Positions 1 to 10,000 of a DNA stretch of 64,000 nt are shown in pieces (within the stretch, counting starts at the first letter, position 1; every line of letters begins with the position of its first letter). A program made the translations under genes and the position numbers. The stretch spans positions 300,494 through 364,493 of the forward strand of contig NZ_JAHXBU010000089.1 of NCBI RefSeq assembly GCF_020178975.1, written 5' to 3'. The notes beneath the pieces were generated by a model. The model was not told the origin of the DNA and ran no database searches. It saw only the letters and a program-made list of their open reading frames with translations. The DNA is from Cesiribacter sp. SM1 (GTDB lineage Bacteria > Bacteroidota > Bacteroidia > Cytophagales > Cyclobacteriaceae).

Positions 1-1704
1 ATTGGCAGCAGGGAGCAAACAGAATTTCAGCGCAGCCTGGCCCTGTACACCAAAGTAGATACCTTTTTTCTTTCTCCCAGCAGCACACTGGCCGAACTGC
101 AAAACCTTAAACTACGCCTGCAGCCTTACAATCTCATTATTGCAGGGGTACATAACCTGCAGCTAAAAGCCGGCGGCGCCAACTTTGGTGTTACCGCCGA
201 AATGGACCTCTTTCTGAAAGAACTTATTCGCTCCAAACCTACCCTGGTAAGCATCTTTGGCAATGTTTACAGCCTGGGCAGCTTCGATAGCCTGGAAAAA
301 GCAGATGCCCTGCTGGCCGCATACCAGGAAACACCACACACACAGCAGCTGGCAGCACAACTCTTTTTTGGTGGCATTGGAGCAAGCGGCAAACTACCTG
401 TAAATGTTAACCAGTTCTTTCAGCTTGGCGACGGCTTAACCACCCAGGGTGGCCTGCGCCTGGGGTACAGTGTGCCAGAGGCAGTTGGCCTCCGTTCTGC
501 CGATCTGGCCGGGATTGACTCCCTGGTACAACAAGCCATCAGTGAAAAAGCAACACCCGGTGCCCAGGTGCTGGTGGCCAAAAACGGCAAGGTTATTTAC
601 CACAAATCTTTTGGCTACCATACCTACGAAAACCAGATACCGGTACAAAACACCGATTTGTACGACCTGGCATCAGTTACAAAAATCAGCACGGCCCTTG
701 CCGCCTTCATGAAGCTCCAGGGTGAAGGCCGCTTTGATGTAAACAAAACACTGGGCGAATACCTGCCCATGATGCGGGGCTCCAACAAGGAGCAACTGGT
801 ATACCGTGATATTCTTACACACCAGGCAGGTTTGAAATCCTGGATTCCTTTTTGGAGAGAAACAGTTAGGAAAAATGGCAAATTCAGGTGGTATACCTTT
901 AAGAATAAGCGCTCCAGGCGCTTCCCTATCATGGTGGCTGACAACCTGTACATTCACCGTAAATATGCCGACAAGATCTATAAAGAAATCAAAGAATCGC
1001 CCCTGAACGAAAAGCCAGGCTATGTGTACAGCGACCTGTCTTTTATACTGGCTCCCAAAGTAGTGGAAGGCATTACGGGCCAGGAGTTCGAAACCTACCT
1101 GAAAGAGCAAATATACAAGCCACTAGGGGCCACTTCTTTAACCTTTAACCCCTATAAACACTACCCCTCATCCCATATTGTACCAACAGAATATGAACCC
1201 CATTTCCGCAACCAGCTACTGCATAGCACAGTACATGATGAGGGTGCGGCAATGCTGGGTGGCGTAAGTGGCCATGCCGGTTTATTTGGCAATGCAAATG
1301 ACCTGGCTAAACTCATGCAACTATACCTCAACGATGGCACTTATGCAGAAAGAACCTACATTGAAAACAATACAGTAAGCCAGTTCAGCAAGTGCCAGTT
1401 TTGTGAACAGGGCAATTACCGGGCCCTGGGATTTGACCGTCCCTCCAAGCCCGGAGCTGCCAACAGCAATGCAGCCCAAAGTGCGCCTGCGGAGAGCTTT
1501 GGCCATTCTGGCTTTACCGGCACCTACACCTGGATAGATCCTGCCAATGAGATTGTTTATGTATTCCTTTCTAACCGGGTTAACCCAAGCCGCGATAACA
1601 GTAAATTAAGCAAACTGAATACGCGCACCAATGTACTTCAGGTGGTGTACAATGCCATACAAAGAGCAGAAACAGCAAGCACTGCCACTTCTTCTGAAGA
1701 GTAA
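1..1704 (+). CDS. GH3 beta-N-acetylhexosaminidase / serine hydrolase fusion, 5' end outside window
   Basis: The frame is open from base 1 (567 codons including the stop), so the true start and the GH3 catalytic barrel lie upstream. The first ~145 residues look like the C-terminal alpha/beta sandwich of a GH3 N-acetylglucosaminidase. The rest is a class C beta-lactamase-like serine hydrolase. It shows SVTK (nucleophile Ser at partial residue 225, base 673), YSD at ~343 in place of the usual YxN, and HSG at ~502 in place of KTG. GH3-hydrolase fusions of about 1000 residues are common in Bacteroidota and are usually linked to muropeptide or GlcNAc-glycoside hydrolysis; NagZ-like activity is inference. 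An acyltransferase gene follows 49 bases downstream, probably in the same transcript. The serine-hydrolase half could be an esterase or amidase rather than a lactamase. Confidence 0.88.
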   Translation: MGSREQTEFQRSLALYTKVDTFFLSPSSTLAELQNLKLRLQPYNLIIAGVHNLQLKAGGANFGVTAEMDLFLKELIRSKPTLVSIFGNVYSLGSFDSLEKADALLAAYQETPHTQQLAAQLFFGGIGASGKLPVNVNQFFQLGDGLTTQGGLRLGYSVPEAVGLRSADLAGIDSLVQQAISEKATPGAQVLVAKNGKVIYHKSFGYHTYENQIPVQNTDLYDLASVTKISTALAAFMKLQGEGRFDVNKTLGEYLPMMRGSNKEQLVYRDILTHQAGLKSWIPFWRETVRKNGKFRWYTFKNKRSRRFPIMVADNLYIHRKYADKIYKEIKESPLNEKPGYVYSDLSFILAPKVVEGITGQEFETYLKEQIYKPLGATSLTFNPYKHYPSSHIVPTEYEPHFRNQLLHSTVHDEGAAMLGGVSGHAGLFGNANDLAKLMQLYLNDGTYAERTYIENNTVSQFSKCQFCEQGNYRALGFDRPSKPGAANSNAAQSAPAESFGHSGFTGTYTWIDPANEIVYVFLSNRVNPSRDNSKLSKLNTRTNVLQVVYNAIQRAETASTATSSEE

Positions 1705-1753
1705 TTCCAGGCAAGGCCCCTTATAAGCTTTATCACTTCAGCCACAGCAGCCC

Positions 1754-2929
1754 ATGAGCTTCATCACCTTAAATAAGCCTGCAGCAGCCACTCAGCTGGC
1801 GGGCCAGCAAACCTCGGGAAGATACCTTTCACTGGATGTACTCAGAGGCTTAACCATTGCACTGATGGTTGTTGTTAATAATCCCGGAAGCTGGGGCAGC
1901 ATTTATGCTCCCTTCAGGCATGCAGCCTGGCATGGCTTTACCCTTACCGATCTGGTGTTTCCTTCTTTCCTCTTTGTGGTTGGCAATGCCATGAGCTTTA
2001 GCATGCGCAAATTTGAACTTCAGCCTGACAGTGTGTTTCTGGCAAAGGTTATCAAGCGAACTGCCCTTATTTTTGGCATTGGGCTGTTTCTGCATCTTTT
2101 TCCCTTTATAAGCCGCACAACAGAAGGCCAGCTGGTGCTTAAGGAATTTACAGGGGTGCGCATTATGGGAGTACTGCAGCGCATTGCCCTCTGCTATTTT
2201 ATTGCAGCCATGGTACTGCATTACCTGAAGCCTAAAGGCGCACTTATCTTCAGTCTTTTTGCCCTTTTCGGATACTGGGCCATTTTATACATTTTTGGCG
2301 ATAGTGCAGCACCCTATAGCCTGGAAGGCAATGCTGCTTTAAAGTTTGACTCACTTTTCATACCCGATCAAAATCTATACAAAGGTTTTGGAATTCCCTT
2401 CGATCCGGAAGGACTCCTTAGCACCCTGCCTGCAGTGGTGAATGTAATAGCAGGATACTTTGCAGGTAAATTCATCCGGAAAAATGGAAACAACCTGCAG
2501 TCTGTTCTCATACTAACGGTAGCAGGTGCTTTGCTGATAGGCGCAGCCCTGGCATGGGATACACAATTTCCTATCAACAAACCCTTATGGACCAGTTCTT
2601 ATGTATTGCATTCCGTAGGCCTTTGCTCAATATTACTGGCAAGCCTTATGCTGGTGATTGAAATAGCCGGCTATACTAAATGGGCCTACTTCTTCGAGGC
2701 CTTTGGTAAAAACCCCTTATTTATCTTTGCTTTTGCCACCCTGGTCATCAAGCTGCTGAATTTTATTCAGGTAGAAGGTAAGAGCCTGCAAATGGGGATT
2801 TATACCAACCTCTTCCTTAGCTGGACGGAAGGAAAAACTGCTTCCCTCCTCTTTGCCCTTAGCTATATGCTGCTGATGTGGCTGGTAGGTTACTGGATGG
2901 ACAAGAAAAAGATTTATGTTAAAGTGTAA
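1754..2929 (+). CDS. nagX: NagX-like multi-pass membrane acyltransferase (DUF5009 / HGSNAT-like)
   Basis: This is a 391-residue integral membrane protein with about ten hydrophobic segments. It begins with the family signature RYLSLDVLRGLTIALMV, followed by an Asn-Pro-Gly turn, then HGFTLTDLVFPSFLFVVGN. The His and Asp in that stretch match the conserved loop of the heparan-alpha-glucosaminide N-acetyltransferase / YeiB-like group. In Bacteroidota such proteins are called NagX and lie in GlcNAc or peptidoglycan salvage clusters, where they are proposed to acetylate or import amino sugars at the inner membrane. It starts 49 bases after the GH3 fusion on the same strand, so co-transcription is likely. 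Family is secure; substrate and reaction are inference from context. Confidence 0.8.
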   Translation: MSFITLNKPAAATQLAGQQTSGRYLSLDVLRGLTIALMVVVNNPGSWGSIYAPFRHAAWHGFTLTDLVFPSFLFVVGNAMSFSMRKFELQPDSVFLAKVIKRTALIFGIGLFLHLFPFISRTTEGQLVLKEFTGVRIMGVLQRIALCYFIAAMVLHYLKPKGALIFSLFALFGYWAILYIFGDSAAPYSLEGNAALKFDSLFIPDQNLYKGFGIPFDPEGLLSTLPAVVNVIAGYFAGKFIRKNGNNLQSVLILTVAGALLIGAALAWDTQFPINKPLWTSSYVLHSVGLCSILLASLMLVIEIAGYTKWAYFFEAFGKNPLFIFAFATLVIKLLNFIQVEGKSLQMGIYTNLFLSWTEGKTASLLFALSYMLLMWLVGYWMDKKKIYVKV

Positions 2930-3088
2930 TCTTTGCGCAGCAGCAGCTAAACGGCACTAAGCGGCTTTATTACGCCCTCCTTCAATGCAAAATAACATCA
3001 GCCCTGCCTGCTATCAAACCATTCTTCCAGTTATCAATATCGTTTACAGCGCCATATAAAATCCTTTTTATATTGAAGCCCATCACCC

Positions 3089-3096
3089 TATATTTG
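3089..3096 (+). promoter_or_regulatory. -7 box (TATATTTG) of the DeoR-family gene
   Basis: The octamer TATATTTG matches the Bacteroidota sigma-ABfr -7 consensus TAnnTTTG exactly and lies 25 bases before the ATG at 3122. No good -33 TTTG is seen at the usual distance, so this is a half-supported promoter. The 192-base gap before the gene (2930-3121) holds nothing else I can name. Confidence 0.4.
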
Positions 3097-3121
3097 TAAA
3101 TTATCTCATATCATCAGGTAT

Positions 3122-3865
3122 ATGTTAAAGGAAGAACGTCAGGATTTTATCATAAAGCAGATCAACCTGCACAACAAAGTGCTCTCGTCTGATTTAAGCA
3201 TTAAACTTAATGTATCTGAAGATACTGTAAGAAGAGACTTAAATGAGCTGGCCGAAAGCGGAAAAATCCTGAAAGTTCATGGTGGTGCCCTCTCCAAATC
3301 ATTTCACTATCCTTTTCAGGCTAATGATGTTTATGCAAAAGAGTCTAAGAAGCACATTGCCCAGAAAGTAATTCAGCTACTAAAGGACGACATGACAGTG
3401 CTTGTTGGAGGCGGTACTACCATGATAGAGGTAGCACGCCTGATTCCTGATGGTTTAAAATGCACATTTTTTACTGTAAGCCCGCTGGTTGCACTGGAGC
3501 TGGCAGAGCACAACAGCGTAACAGTTATTTTATTGGGAGGGCAGCTCTCTAAAAACGCACAAATAAACATAGGCGCACAGGTCGTAAACCAGCTGTATGA
3601 AATCAAAGTTGATCTGTGCATTTTAGGTGCCAACAGCATCTCACTGGAGGAGGGCGTTACCGACTCCGACTGGGAGGTTGTTCAGGTAAAAAAGGCCATG
3701 ATGAGAAGTGCGAAAAAAGTAGTGATCATGAGCATTGCTGAAAAACTAAACTCCAGCCAGGATTTGAAGGTTTGCGATTTAAGCAATGTCCATTACCTGG
3801 TTACAGACCTGAAACCATCGATCCCTTCTCTCAAAGGATACACCAAAGCAGTAACGGTGTTATGA
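3122..3865 (+). CDS. DeoR/GlpR-family transcriptional regulator
   Basis: The product has 247 residues, the normal family length. Residues 1-57 form the DeoR winged helix-turn-helix, including VSEDTVRRDLNELAESGKI and the following HGGA turn. The rest is the DeoRC effector domain, with the phosphosugar-binding glycine loop VGGGTTMIE near residue 97. Regulators of this family usually repress sugar catabolic operons and respond to a phosphorylated intermediate. The gene lies between the nagX-type gene and the convergent symporter-murQ pair, so MurNAc-6-P, GlcNAc-6-P or a related ester is a reasonable effector (inference). The inverted repeat at 6763-6794 in the divergent murQ control region is one candidate target. 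Confidence 0.9.
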   Translation: MLKEERQDFIIKQINLHNKVLSSDLSIKLNVSEDTVRRDLNELAESGKILKVHGGALSKSFHYPFQANDVYAKESKKHIAQKVIQLLKDDMTVLVGGGTTMIEVARLIPDGLKCTFFTVSPLVALELAEHNSVTVILLGGQLSKNAQINIGAQVVNQLYEIKVDLCILGANSISLEEGVTDSDWEVVQVKKAMMRSAKKVVIMSIAEKLNSSQDLKVCDLSNVHYLVTDLKPSIPSLKGYTKAVTVL

Positions 3866-3987
3866 GTACATTCGGGCTTAGTTAATGTTTCACTAGCCGC
3901 TGTTCTTCAGGCATACTTTTACTGCAGCCTGCAATCATTTAGAGCCGGACTTGGCACCTTCTATTGCAAATTGGCTACAGGCTTTGT

Positions 3988-5493
3988 CTATGCCGGCATT
4001 TTAGATGCCGTATTGATACTCTTCTGATCTGTTTTGTATAATCCACTCGTTGCCAGCAGTAAAAGCATGGTGATGGCAGCATTTACCACAATAAGCTCAA
4101 AACCCATGGCGTAGCCTGTCCATTCAACAGAATTGGCATCAAACACATAGGTAATAGCCGGAGCAAGAATGCAGATAAAAGGCACAAGCCTGTCGGCCAC
4201 GGCACGGTTGCCCATCATACCATAAGCGAACAGTCCCAGCAGCGGGCCATAGGTATAACCAGCCGCCCTAAAGATTGCATTTACAACAGAATCATCATTA
4301 ATGATTCTGAAAACCAGGATCACCAGCAGCATAATAACCGAAAAAACCACATGCACCACATGCCGGGTGCGGATGAGCCCGGGATCATTCTTGTTTTCCT
4401 TTTTATCGAAACCCAGAAAGTCAACACAAAACGAAGTGGTTAGCGCCGTAAGTGCCGAATCTGTGGTAGCAAAAGTGGCTGCAGTAAGTCCCAGCATAAA
4501 AATAATGGCAGGCAAAACACTCAGGTGGTTCAGGGCAATTTCAGGAAACAGGTGGTCTGGTGTTCGCAGAGAAGTCAGATCTACTCCCCGGACAGCAGCA
4601 TACTGATACAACAGTGCCCCTACACTCAGAAAAAATATGTTGATGAAGACAAACACCACCGTAAAGGTGAGCATGTTCTTCTGGGCTTCCCCGATGTTTT
4701 TGCAGCTTAGGTTTTTCTGCATCAGGTCCTGATCCAGGCCTGTCATGGCAATTGTAACAAAGATACCCCCTATGAAATGCTTCAGAAAGTGGGTTTTACT
4801 CGCCATAAAATCTTCCCAGAAAAAGATTTTCGAATAGGAGCTTTCTTTAACTGCCTCAAAGGTTTGTGCCAGGTCCATACCCATACTCCTGGAGATAAAC
4901 CAGATTGACAGCAATACCGAAGAAAGCAGGAACAGGGTTTGCAGGGTATCTGTGATTACGATGGTTTTAAGACCTCCTTTGTGGGTATACAGCCAGATAA
5001 GCACCAGGCATATGGCAACCGTTGCTGCAAATGGCACATTCCAGGCATCAAAAATAAACTTCTGCAGCACAATAGCCACCAAGTAAAGTCTGAAGGCTGA
5101 ACCGATAACCCTGGATATCAGAAAGATCATGGCACCTGATTTGTAGCTCCAGTAGCCCAGCCGCCTCTCAAGATAAGTGTAAATAGAGATCAGATTAAGC
5201 CTGTAGTACAATGGCAGCAGCACAGTGGCTATAAGTACAAAACCAACTGCATTGCCTAACACAAACTGAAAATAACCAAAACTACTGTTGACAACGGCCC
5301 CGGGCACTGATATGAACGTTACCCCTGATAGCGCGGTGCCAATCATGCCAAAGGCAACAAAATACCATTTTGAATTTCGGTTGGCTATAAAAAAGCTTGA
5401 ATTGTCAGATGCGCCTTTAGAAGTGATGTATGAAATGAAAATCAGTACGGCGAAGTAACCAATAAGGAAGGTTAAGAGAACGATCGGGGGCAT
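3988..5493 (-). CDS. sodium:solute symporter (SSS family)
   Basis: This is a 501-residue inner-membrane protein with about 13 predicted transmembrane segments and the SSS-family SGVTFISVPG segment near residue 57, after a first helix with the family-typical short N-terminus. It would couple Na+ entry to sugar uptake. It follows murQ on the same strand after 114 bases that contain a strong stem-loop, so the two are probably one transcription unit with the symporter distal. The murQ neighbour suggests import of MurNAc, anhydroMurNAc or a small muropeptide sugar (inference; the family cannot be assigned a substrate by sequence alone). The ATG at 5493 places a hydrophobic helix almost at the N-terminus, as expected for the family. 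Confidence 0.88.
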   Translation of the reverse strand: MPPIVLLTFLIGYFAVLIFISYITSKGASDNSSFFIANRNSKWYFVAFGMIGTALSGVTFISVPGAVVNSSFGYFQFVLGNAVGFVLIATVLLPLYYRLNLISIYTYLERRLGYWSYKSGAMIFLISRVIGSAFRLYLVAIVLQKFIFDAWNVPFAATVAICLVLIWLYTHKGGLKTIVITDTLQTLFLLSSVLLSIWFISRSMGMDLAQTFEAVKESSYSKIFFWEDFMASKTHFLKHFIGGIFVTIAMTGLDQDLMQKNLSCKNIGEAQKNMLTFTVVFVFINIFFLSVGALLYQYAAVRGVDLTSLRTPDHLFPEIALNHLSVLPAIIFMLGLTAATFATTDSALTALTTSFCVDFLGFDKKENKNDPGLIRTRHVVHVVFSVIMLLVILVFRIINDDSVVNAIFRAAGYTYGPLLGLFAYGMMGNRAVADRLVPFICILAPAITYVFDANSVEWTGYAMGFELIVVNAAITMLLLLATSGLYKTDQKSINTASKMPA

Positions 5494-5533
5494 AGCAACT
5501 ATAGATTTATGATGGAAGGATTACATCGCTGCA

Positions 5534-5573
5534 GCGAATGCCGGCAAACCTGCGGGAGTTTGCCGGCATTCGC
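5534..5573 (-). promoter_or_regulatory. perfect 16-bp stem-loop between murQ and the symporter gene
   Basis: Bases 5534-5549 and 5558-5573 are exact reverse complements (left arm GCGAATGCCGGCAAAC) around an 8-base loop. No run of U follows on either strand, so this is not an ordinary intrinsic terminator. It lies in the 114-base intercistronic gap of the murQ-symporter unit. It could stabilise the upstream murQ message, attenuate expression of the symporter, or be a REP-like element. Confidence 0.7.
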
Positions 5574-5607
5574 CTACAAACAACATTTGCCTAAAGGAGG
5601 CAGCTGA

Positions 5608-6420
5608 TTAAGACGACAAAAGTACACTATCTATTGCTTTGCGCACCCCGCCATGCTGTTCTAACAGAACTGAGGCTGCCTGTTCATCAAGCCCGGTTTC
5701 CATCATAACAATTCTGACACCTCGCTTAAATAGCTTATGGTTTGTAAGTTGCATATCCACCATTTTGTTACCCTTTACACGCCCCAGCTGAATCATTACT
5801 GATGTACTTAACATGTTCAGTACCAGTTTTTGCGCCGTGCCAGATTTCATTCGTGTTGAGCCGGAAAGAAACTCTGCCCCCACCACTACCTCTACAGGAT
5901 ACTTAGAAACTGCCGCCACGGGGCTACCCTGGTTACACACAATGCAGCCTGTTACAATACAGTGTTCATTTGCTTTTTTAAGCCCGCCGATCACATAGGG
6001 AGTAGTGCCAGATGCAGCCAGGCCTACCAACACATCCTTTTCGCTTATCTGAAACTGCTGCAAATCAATCCAGGCCTGTTCTGTATCATCTTCAGCAAAC
6101 TCTACTGCTTTTCTTATAGCAGTATCACCACCGGCAATAATACCTACCACCCAATCGAAGGGAACGCCAAAGGTAGGAGGGCATTCCGAAGCATCTACAA
6201 TACCAAGCCTGCCACTGGTGCCTGCCCCAATATAGAACAGCCTGCCACCCTCTTTCATTTTAGCGGCAGTAACCAGCGCCAGCTGCTCTATTTGCGGAAG
6301 CGCCTTTTCCACAGCATCAGGAACGGTTTTATCCTCCTTGTTTATATTCTCCAGGATCTCCTTTACAGACATGCTTTCAAGGTGATTGTAGCTAGAGTCT
6401 TTCTCTGTTATAATTTCCAT
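5608..6420 (-). CDS. murQ: N-acetylmuramic acid 6-phosphate etherase
   Basis: MurQ cleaves the D-lactyl ether of MurNAc-6-phosphate to give GlcNAc-6-phosphate and lactate in the cytoplasm. The 270-residue product has the SIS-fold phosphosugar loop GAGTSGRLGIVDASECPPTFG-type signature near residue 67, including the catalytic Glu of the ASECPPTF segment. It also has the second acidic stretch FAEDDTEQAW and the LAASGTTPYV loop. It is somewhat shorter than the E. coli enzyme (about 298 residues) at the C-terminus, which I take to be normal for this phylum. It heads a unit with the symporter and diverges from the NAGPA-namZ-GH20 genes. No MurNAc kinase is visible in the window, so the substrate must be phosphorylated by an enzyme encoded elsewhere. 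Confidence 0.96.
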   Translation of the reverse strand: MEIITEKDSSYNHLESMSVKEILENINKEDKTVPDAVEKALPQIEQLALVTAAKMKEGGRLFYIGAGTSGRLGIVDASECPPTFGVPFDWVVGIIAGGDTAIRKAVEFAEDDTEQAWIDLQQFQISEKDVLVGLAASGTTPYVIGGLKKANEHCIVTGCIVCNQGSPVAAVSKYPVEVVVGAEFLSGSTRMKSGTAQKLVLNMLSTSVMIQLGRVKGNKMVDMQLTNHKLFKRGVRIVMMETGLDEQAASVLLEQHGGVRKAIDSVLLSS

Positions 6421-7015
6421 ATGTATAATATTCTATTGCCATCAATAATCTTCTGTTGTCTGAGCACACTGCAGGAATTTTATCTTTTTCCTGCACCAAT
6501 GCCATATTCCATCATCTTCTAAACTTCCAGCATACTCCCCTCTGGTAAACGATGGGCAGATGCACTAAATCATTCAGTCCTGTATAAAAAGACAAAAGCC
6601 AGCGATTGCCTAAGCAGCCTTAAAAGCATTGCCCTACTTGTTATCTCTGTACTGCACTTCTGTTTACTGGAGAAATGAGAATGCGCATGAAACCGCAAAA
6701 ACACGAAAGGTGCAGAGGAGTACACCACTATAGACTGTCAAAATTTAGCAAATGATATTGTTTTATGCAATATTATTAAATAAATCTTGCATAAACCTGC
6801 AAACAATATTATTTTAAACCAGGCAATATGAGTTTTATTATCTGCAGCAGACTAACTCTTTTCCCAAACCTGCTATACTTGCCTGCCTGGCCCGGAAGAA
6901 ATATCCTGCAGCCATTGGCAGCATTTATAAGGTAACAAGGTAACATGGGATAAAATTGTACATCGGGCCTGCAGAATTCCCTGGCTTTTTCACCTCTGAC
7001 TAAATTTTTAAAGGC
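6421..7015. other. divergent control region between murQ and the NAGPA-type gene
   Basis: This 595-base stretch without a gene separates two divergent units. It is AT-rich around 6740-6830 and holds the inverted repeat at 6763-6794 and a near-repeat of CAATATTATT at 6769-6778 and 6803-6812. No open frame in it looks like a protein. Promoters for both units must lie here, but I find no exact TAnnTTTG on either strand. Confidence 0.6.
6763..6794. promoter_or_regulatory. inverted repeat TTATGCAA-N16-TTGCATAA, candidate operator
   Basis: The two 8-base arms (6763-6770 and 6787-6794) are exact reverse complements with a 16-base AT-rich spacer. The 24-base centre-to-centre distance is a little over two helical turns, which suits a dimeric repressor. 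The site lies midway between two divergent salvage units. The DeoR-family protein encoded at 3122-3865 is the nearest candidate binder (inference). Confidence 0.45.
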
Positions 7016-10000
7016 ATGCACAACCACCGCAAATATATGCCTTTCATGAGCAGCATATTTTCTAAACATCTGTTCTTTCTAAGCATACTACTGGCAGTGA
7101 ATCTGTTGGCAGCAAGGGCACAATCCTTTAACCTACAGTGGGCAGCACGCCAGGATCTCAACGTTCTGCTCCCACCCTCTGTTAGAATTTATGAGGCAAA
7201 CGGTACTTTGCCTGATGGAGCCCCCATACGTGCCACCTATGCTACCATAGACCTAAGCGATAAAAACCTACACTTCCGCGCAGTAGGCAGCAATACCCTT
7301 CGGCAAACTACCCGGGAGGCCTACCGGCAAAATCACGGAATACTGGCCATCAATGGTGGTTACTTTTCTGCCAATTCTTCTGTAAGCCTGCTTGTTTCTG
7401 ATGGCGAAGTAATAGCAAAGGGCGCTGCAGGAACACCTGTAAGAGGTGCCTTTGGCCTGGTAAATGGCAAACCTGAAATTGTATGGCCTTTTGTATCTGA
7501 ACCGGACAACAGCCTTTACTACTACTCCAGCCCGAAACCACCCTCAGCTGCTACAGGAGGAGCCAGGCGCTGGATGGCAAGCCAGGCGGTAGGAGGTGGT
7601 CCTGTATTGGTGAAAGAAGGTAAAATCAGAGACACCAGCAAAGAAGAGGGTTTTGCCGGAAGCCACCTGGACCGCCACCCGCGTTCTGCCATAGGCTACC
7701 TGAATGAGCACACGGTGCTGGTGATGGTAGTAGATGGCAGGCAACAGGCTAGTGCAGGTGTTACCATAAAAGAATTAGCCCGGCTTATGCTGGAGGCAGG
7801 CTGCCTGGAAGCAGTAAACCTGGATGGCGGTGGCTCATCAGCCCTTGTAGCAGCCGATGAAGTAGCAAACATTCCTACTGATATTCCGGGTGGCAACCGC
7901 TACAGCCTTCGTAAAAATGCTTCAGCCCTGGTATTGTCGGAGCTCACGCCTACAGCAAAGCATCAGGTGCATTATATAGATACTGACAGCCGCTCTTATA
8001 CTGAAAGGGGATTATGGCGCAACAGCAACCAGCTTCATCAGTACGGCAACACCGCCTCCCGCCTGGCCTCGGCAAATAAGGAGTACAATAAAGCAATTTA
8101 TTATTTCGATAGCATTGGCCGCAACAGGTATCAGCTGGCCGCCTGGTGGACGGTAAACACCGAAGCAAATACCAGAGAAGCCCGGTATGTGGTACACCAT
8201 GGCAACAAGACAGATACCCTGCGGGTGAACCAGGCTTCTCTATCCGCCAGCGGCAAGTGGAATGTACTTGGAGAATACAGGCTTGGCCCCGGTGATTATC
8301 TGGAGCTGATCGGAAATAAGCAGGATGGCAAGCTGGTGGCAGATGCTATACGACTGGTAACGCTGGAAGCACTGCCTGAGCTGCGCCCGCGCGGAGATTT
8401 ACGGATTGCCGTAATCAGCGACCTTAACTCCGGCCTGGGCGCCGCCACCTATGAATGGCAGGTAGACAGCATCATAGCCCGCATACCGCGTATCTGGCAG
8501 CCAGACCTGGTGATTTGCGGAGGCGATATGGTTGCCGGCATGGGCGTTTCTGATACCAGCACCCTCTCCAAGATGTGGGCCGGTTTCGATAAACACATTG
8601 CAAGCCCTTTGCGAAAGGCAAACATTCCCTTTGCATTTACCCTGGGCAACCACGATGGGCCCCGCTCCTATCCAGCAGAGCGTAAAGCAACTGCAGCTTA
8701 CTGGAATAAGCCTGAAAGCGAAACAGGATTACAATTTACAGACCGCAGCCACTTTCCCCACTACTACTCTTTTGTGAAAGACAGTGTATTTGTAGTCTCC
8801 TGGGATGCTTCCTCTGCCGAGATAACAGAAGAGAACCTACGCTGGATGGCAACGCAATTTGAGAAGGAGGAAGCAAAAAAGGCAAAATTCCGGTTTGTGA
8901 TAGGCCACATGCCCCTGTACAGTGTAGCCCAGGAGCGTAACTCTGCAGGCAATGTATTGGCACAGCCAGAAAAGCTGCGCCAGCTGCTGCAAAAATACAA
9001 GGTCCATACCTACATCAGTGGCCACCAGCATGCATACTATCCCGGTAAGCGGGGTGCACTGGAGCTGCTGAATGCCGGCGCCGCAGGTGCTGGTGCCAGA
9101 GGCTGGCTTGGAATGGAAAATACGCCCCTGCACACCATCACCATCATGGACCTGTTTTATGAACAGGACAGCATTACGTACACCACTTACGACATACAGC
9201 AAAGGGCTGCCAAAGACATGGCTGTTTTAGACGATAATGCCTTACCTACTGTTATGTTTGGCATCAATGGCCACCTCCTGCGCCACAATGTGCCGGAAGC
9301 GCAGGAGGCCTCAGGCGTTTTCTCCGGCTTCAACACAACTGCAGAGAATGGATTAGCAGGCAAAGGCTATGCAAGGGCAAAGATCAGCAATGGTAAGTTA
9401 ATGCTTGATGGTGACATTAGCGGCCTGGGAGCAGAGGCACGAAGCACCCCCCTTACCTTAGGCTTATACTCAGGCAGAAATACAGAAGAAGGCCAGCTGC
9501 TGCATCCGATCAGGTTCAGTCCAAAAAAAGGGGGCTCCGGTACATTTAAAGGCACATTCGACCTCACAGAAGAGCTGGCAGAACTTTTGTCGGCAGGAGC
9601 ACTCTACCTCATGCTCCGTACAGATAACCAGCCACAGGGAATCCTGCGAGCACAGTTATATGCTGCTCCTAACAGTCCGCCGGCAGCTCCGTCTTTTACT
9701 TCTCATAACGAGCGCAATGTATACGCAGTACGCAATGTAGAAGCGCTGTACTCCATAAACTGGGCAAAATCAGCTGATCCTGATGGTGATTTTGTGGCAT
9801 ACACCTACCAGGTGGCCACCGATAACCAGTTCAGCAACCTGCTCCTGAATAAAAAAACAGGTCGTGTTCCTTTCCTTAAACTAACAGAAGAAGAGTGGTA
9901 CCAATGGCTGGGGGAGTCTGCAGAAGGAGAAACCGTTCAGCTTTACCACCGCATAATTGCAACAGATGGCAAACACCTCTCCTATGGGCCTGCTGCTTCC

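Noticed and set aside
8400..8420. DLN in the phosphoesterase as proof of inactivation
   Set aside because: The GGD, GNHD, GH and GHQH motifs are intact, and I believe a subfamily carries DLN normally, so loss of activity is not supported.
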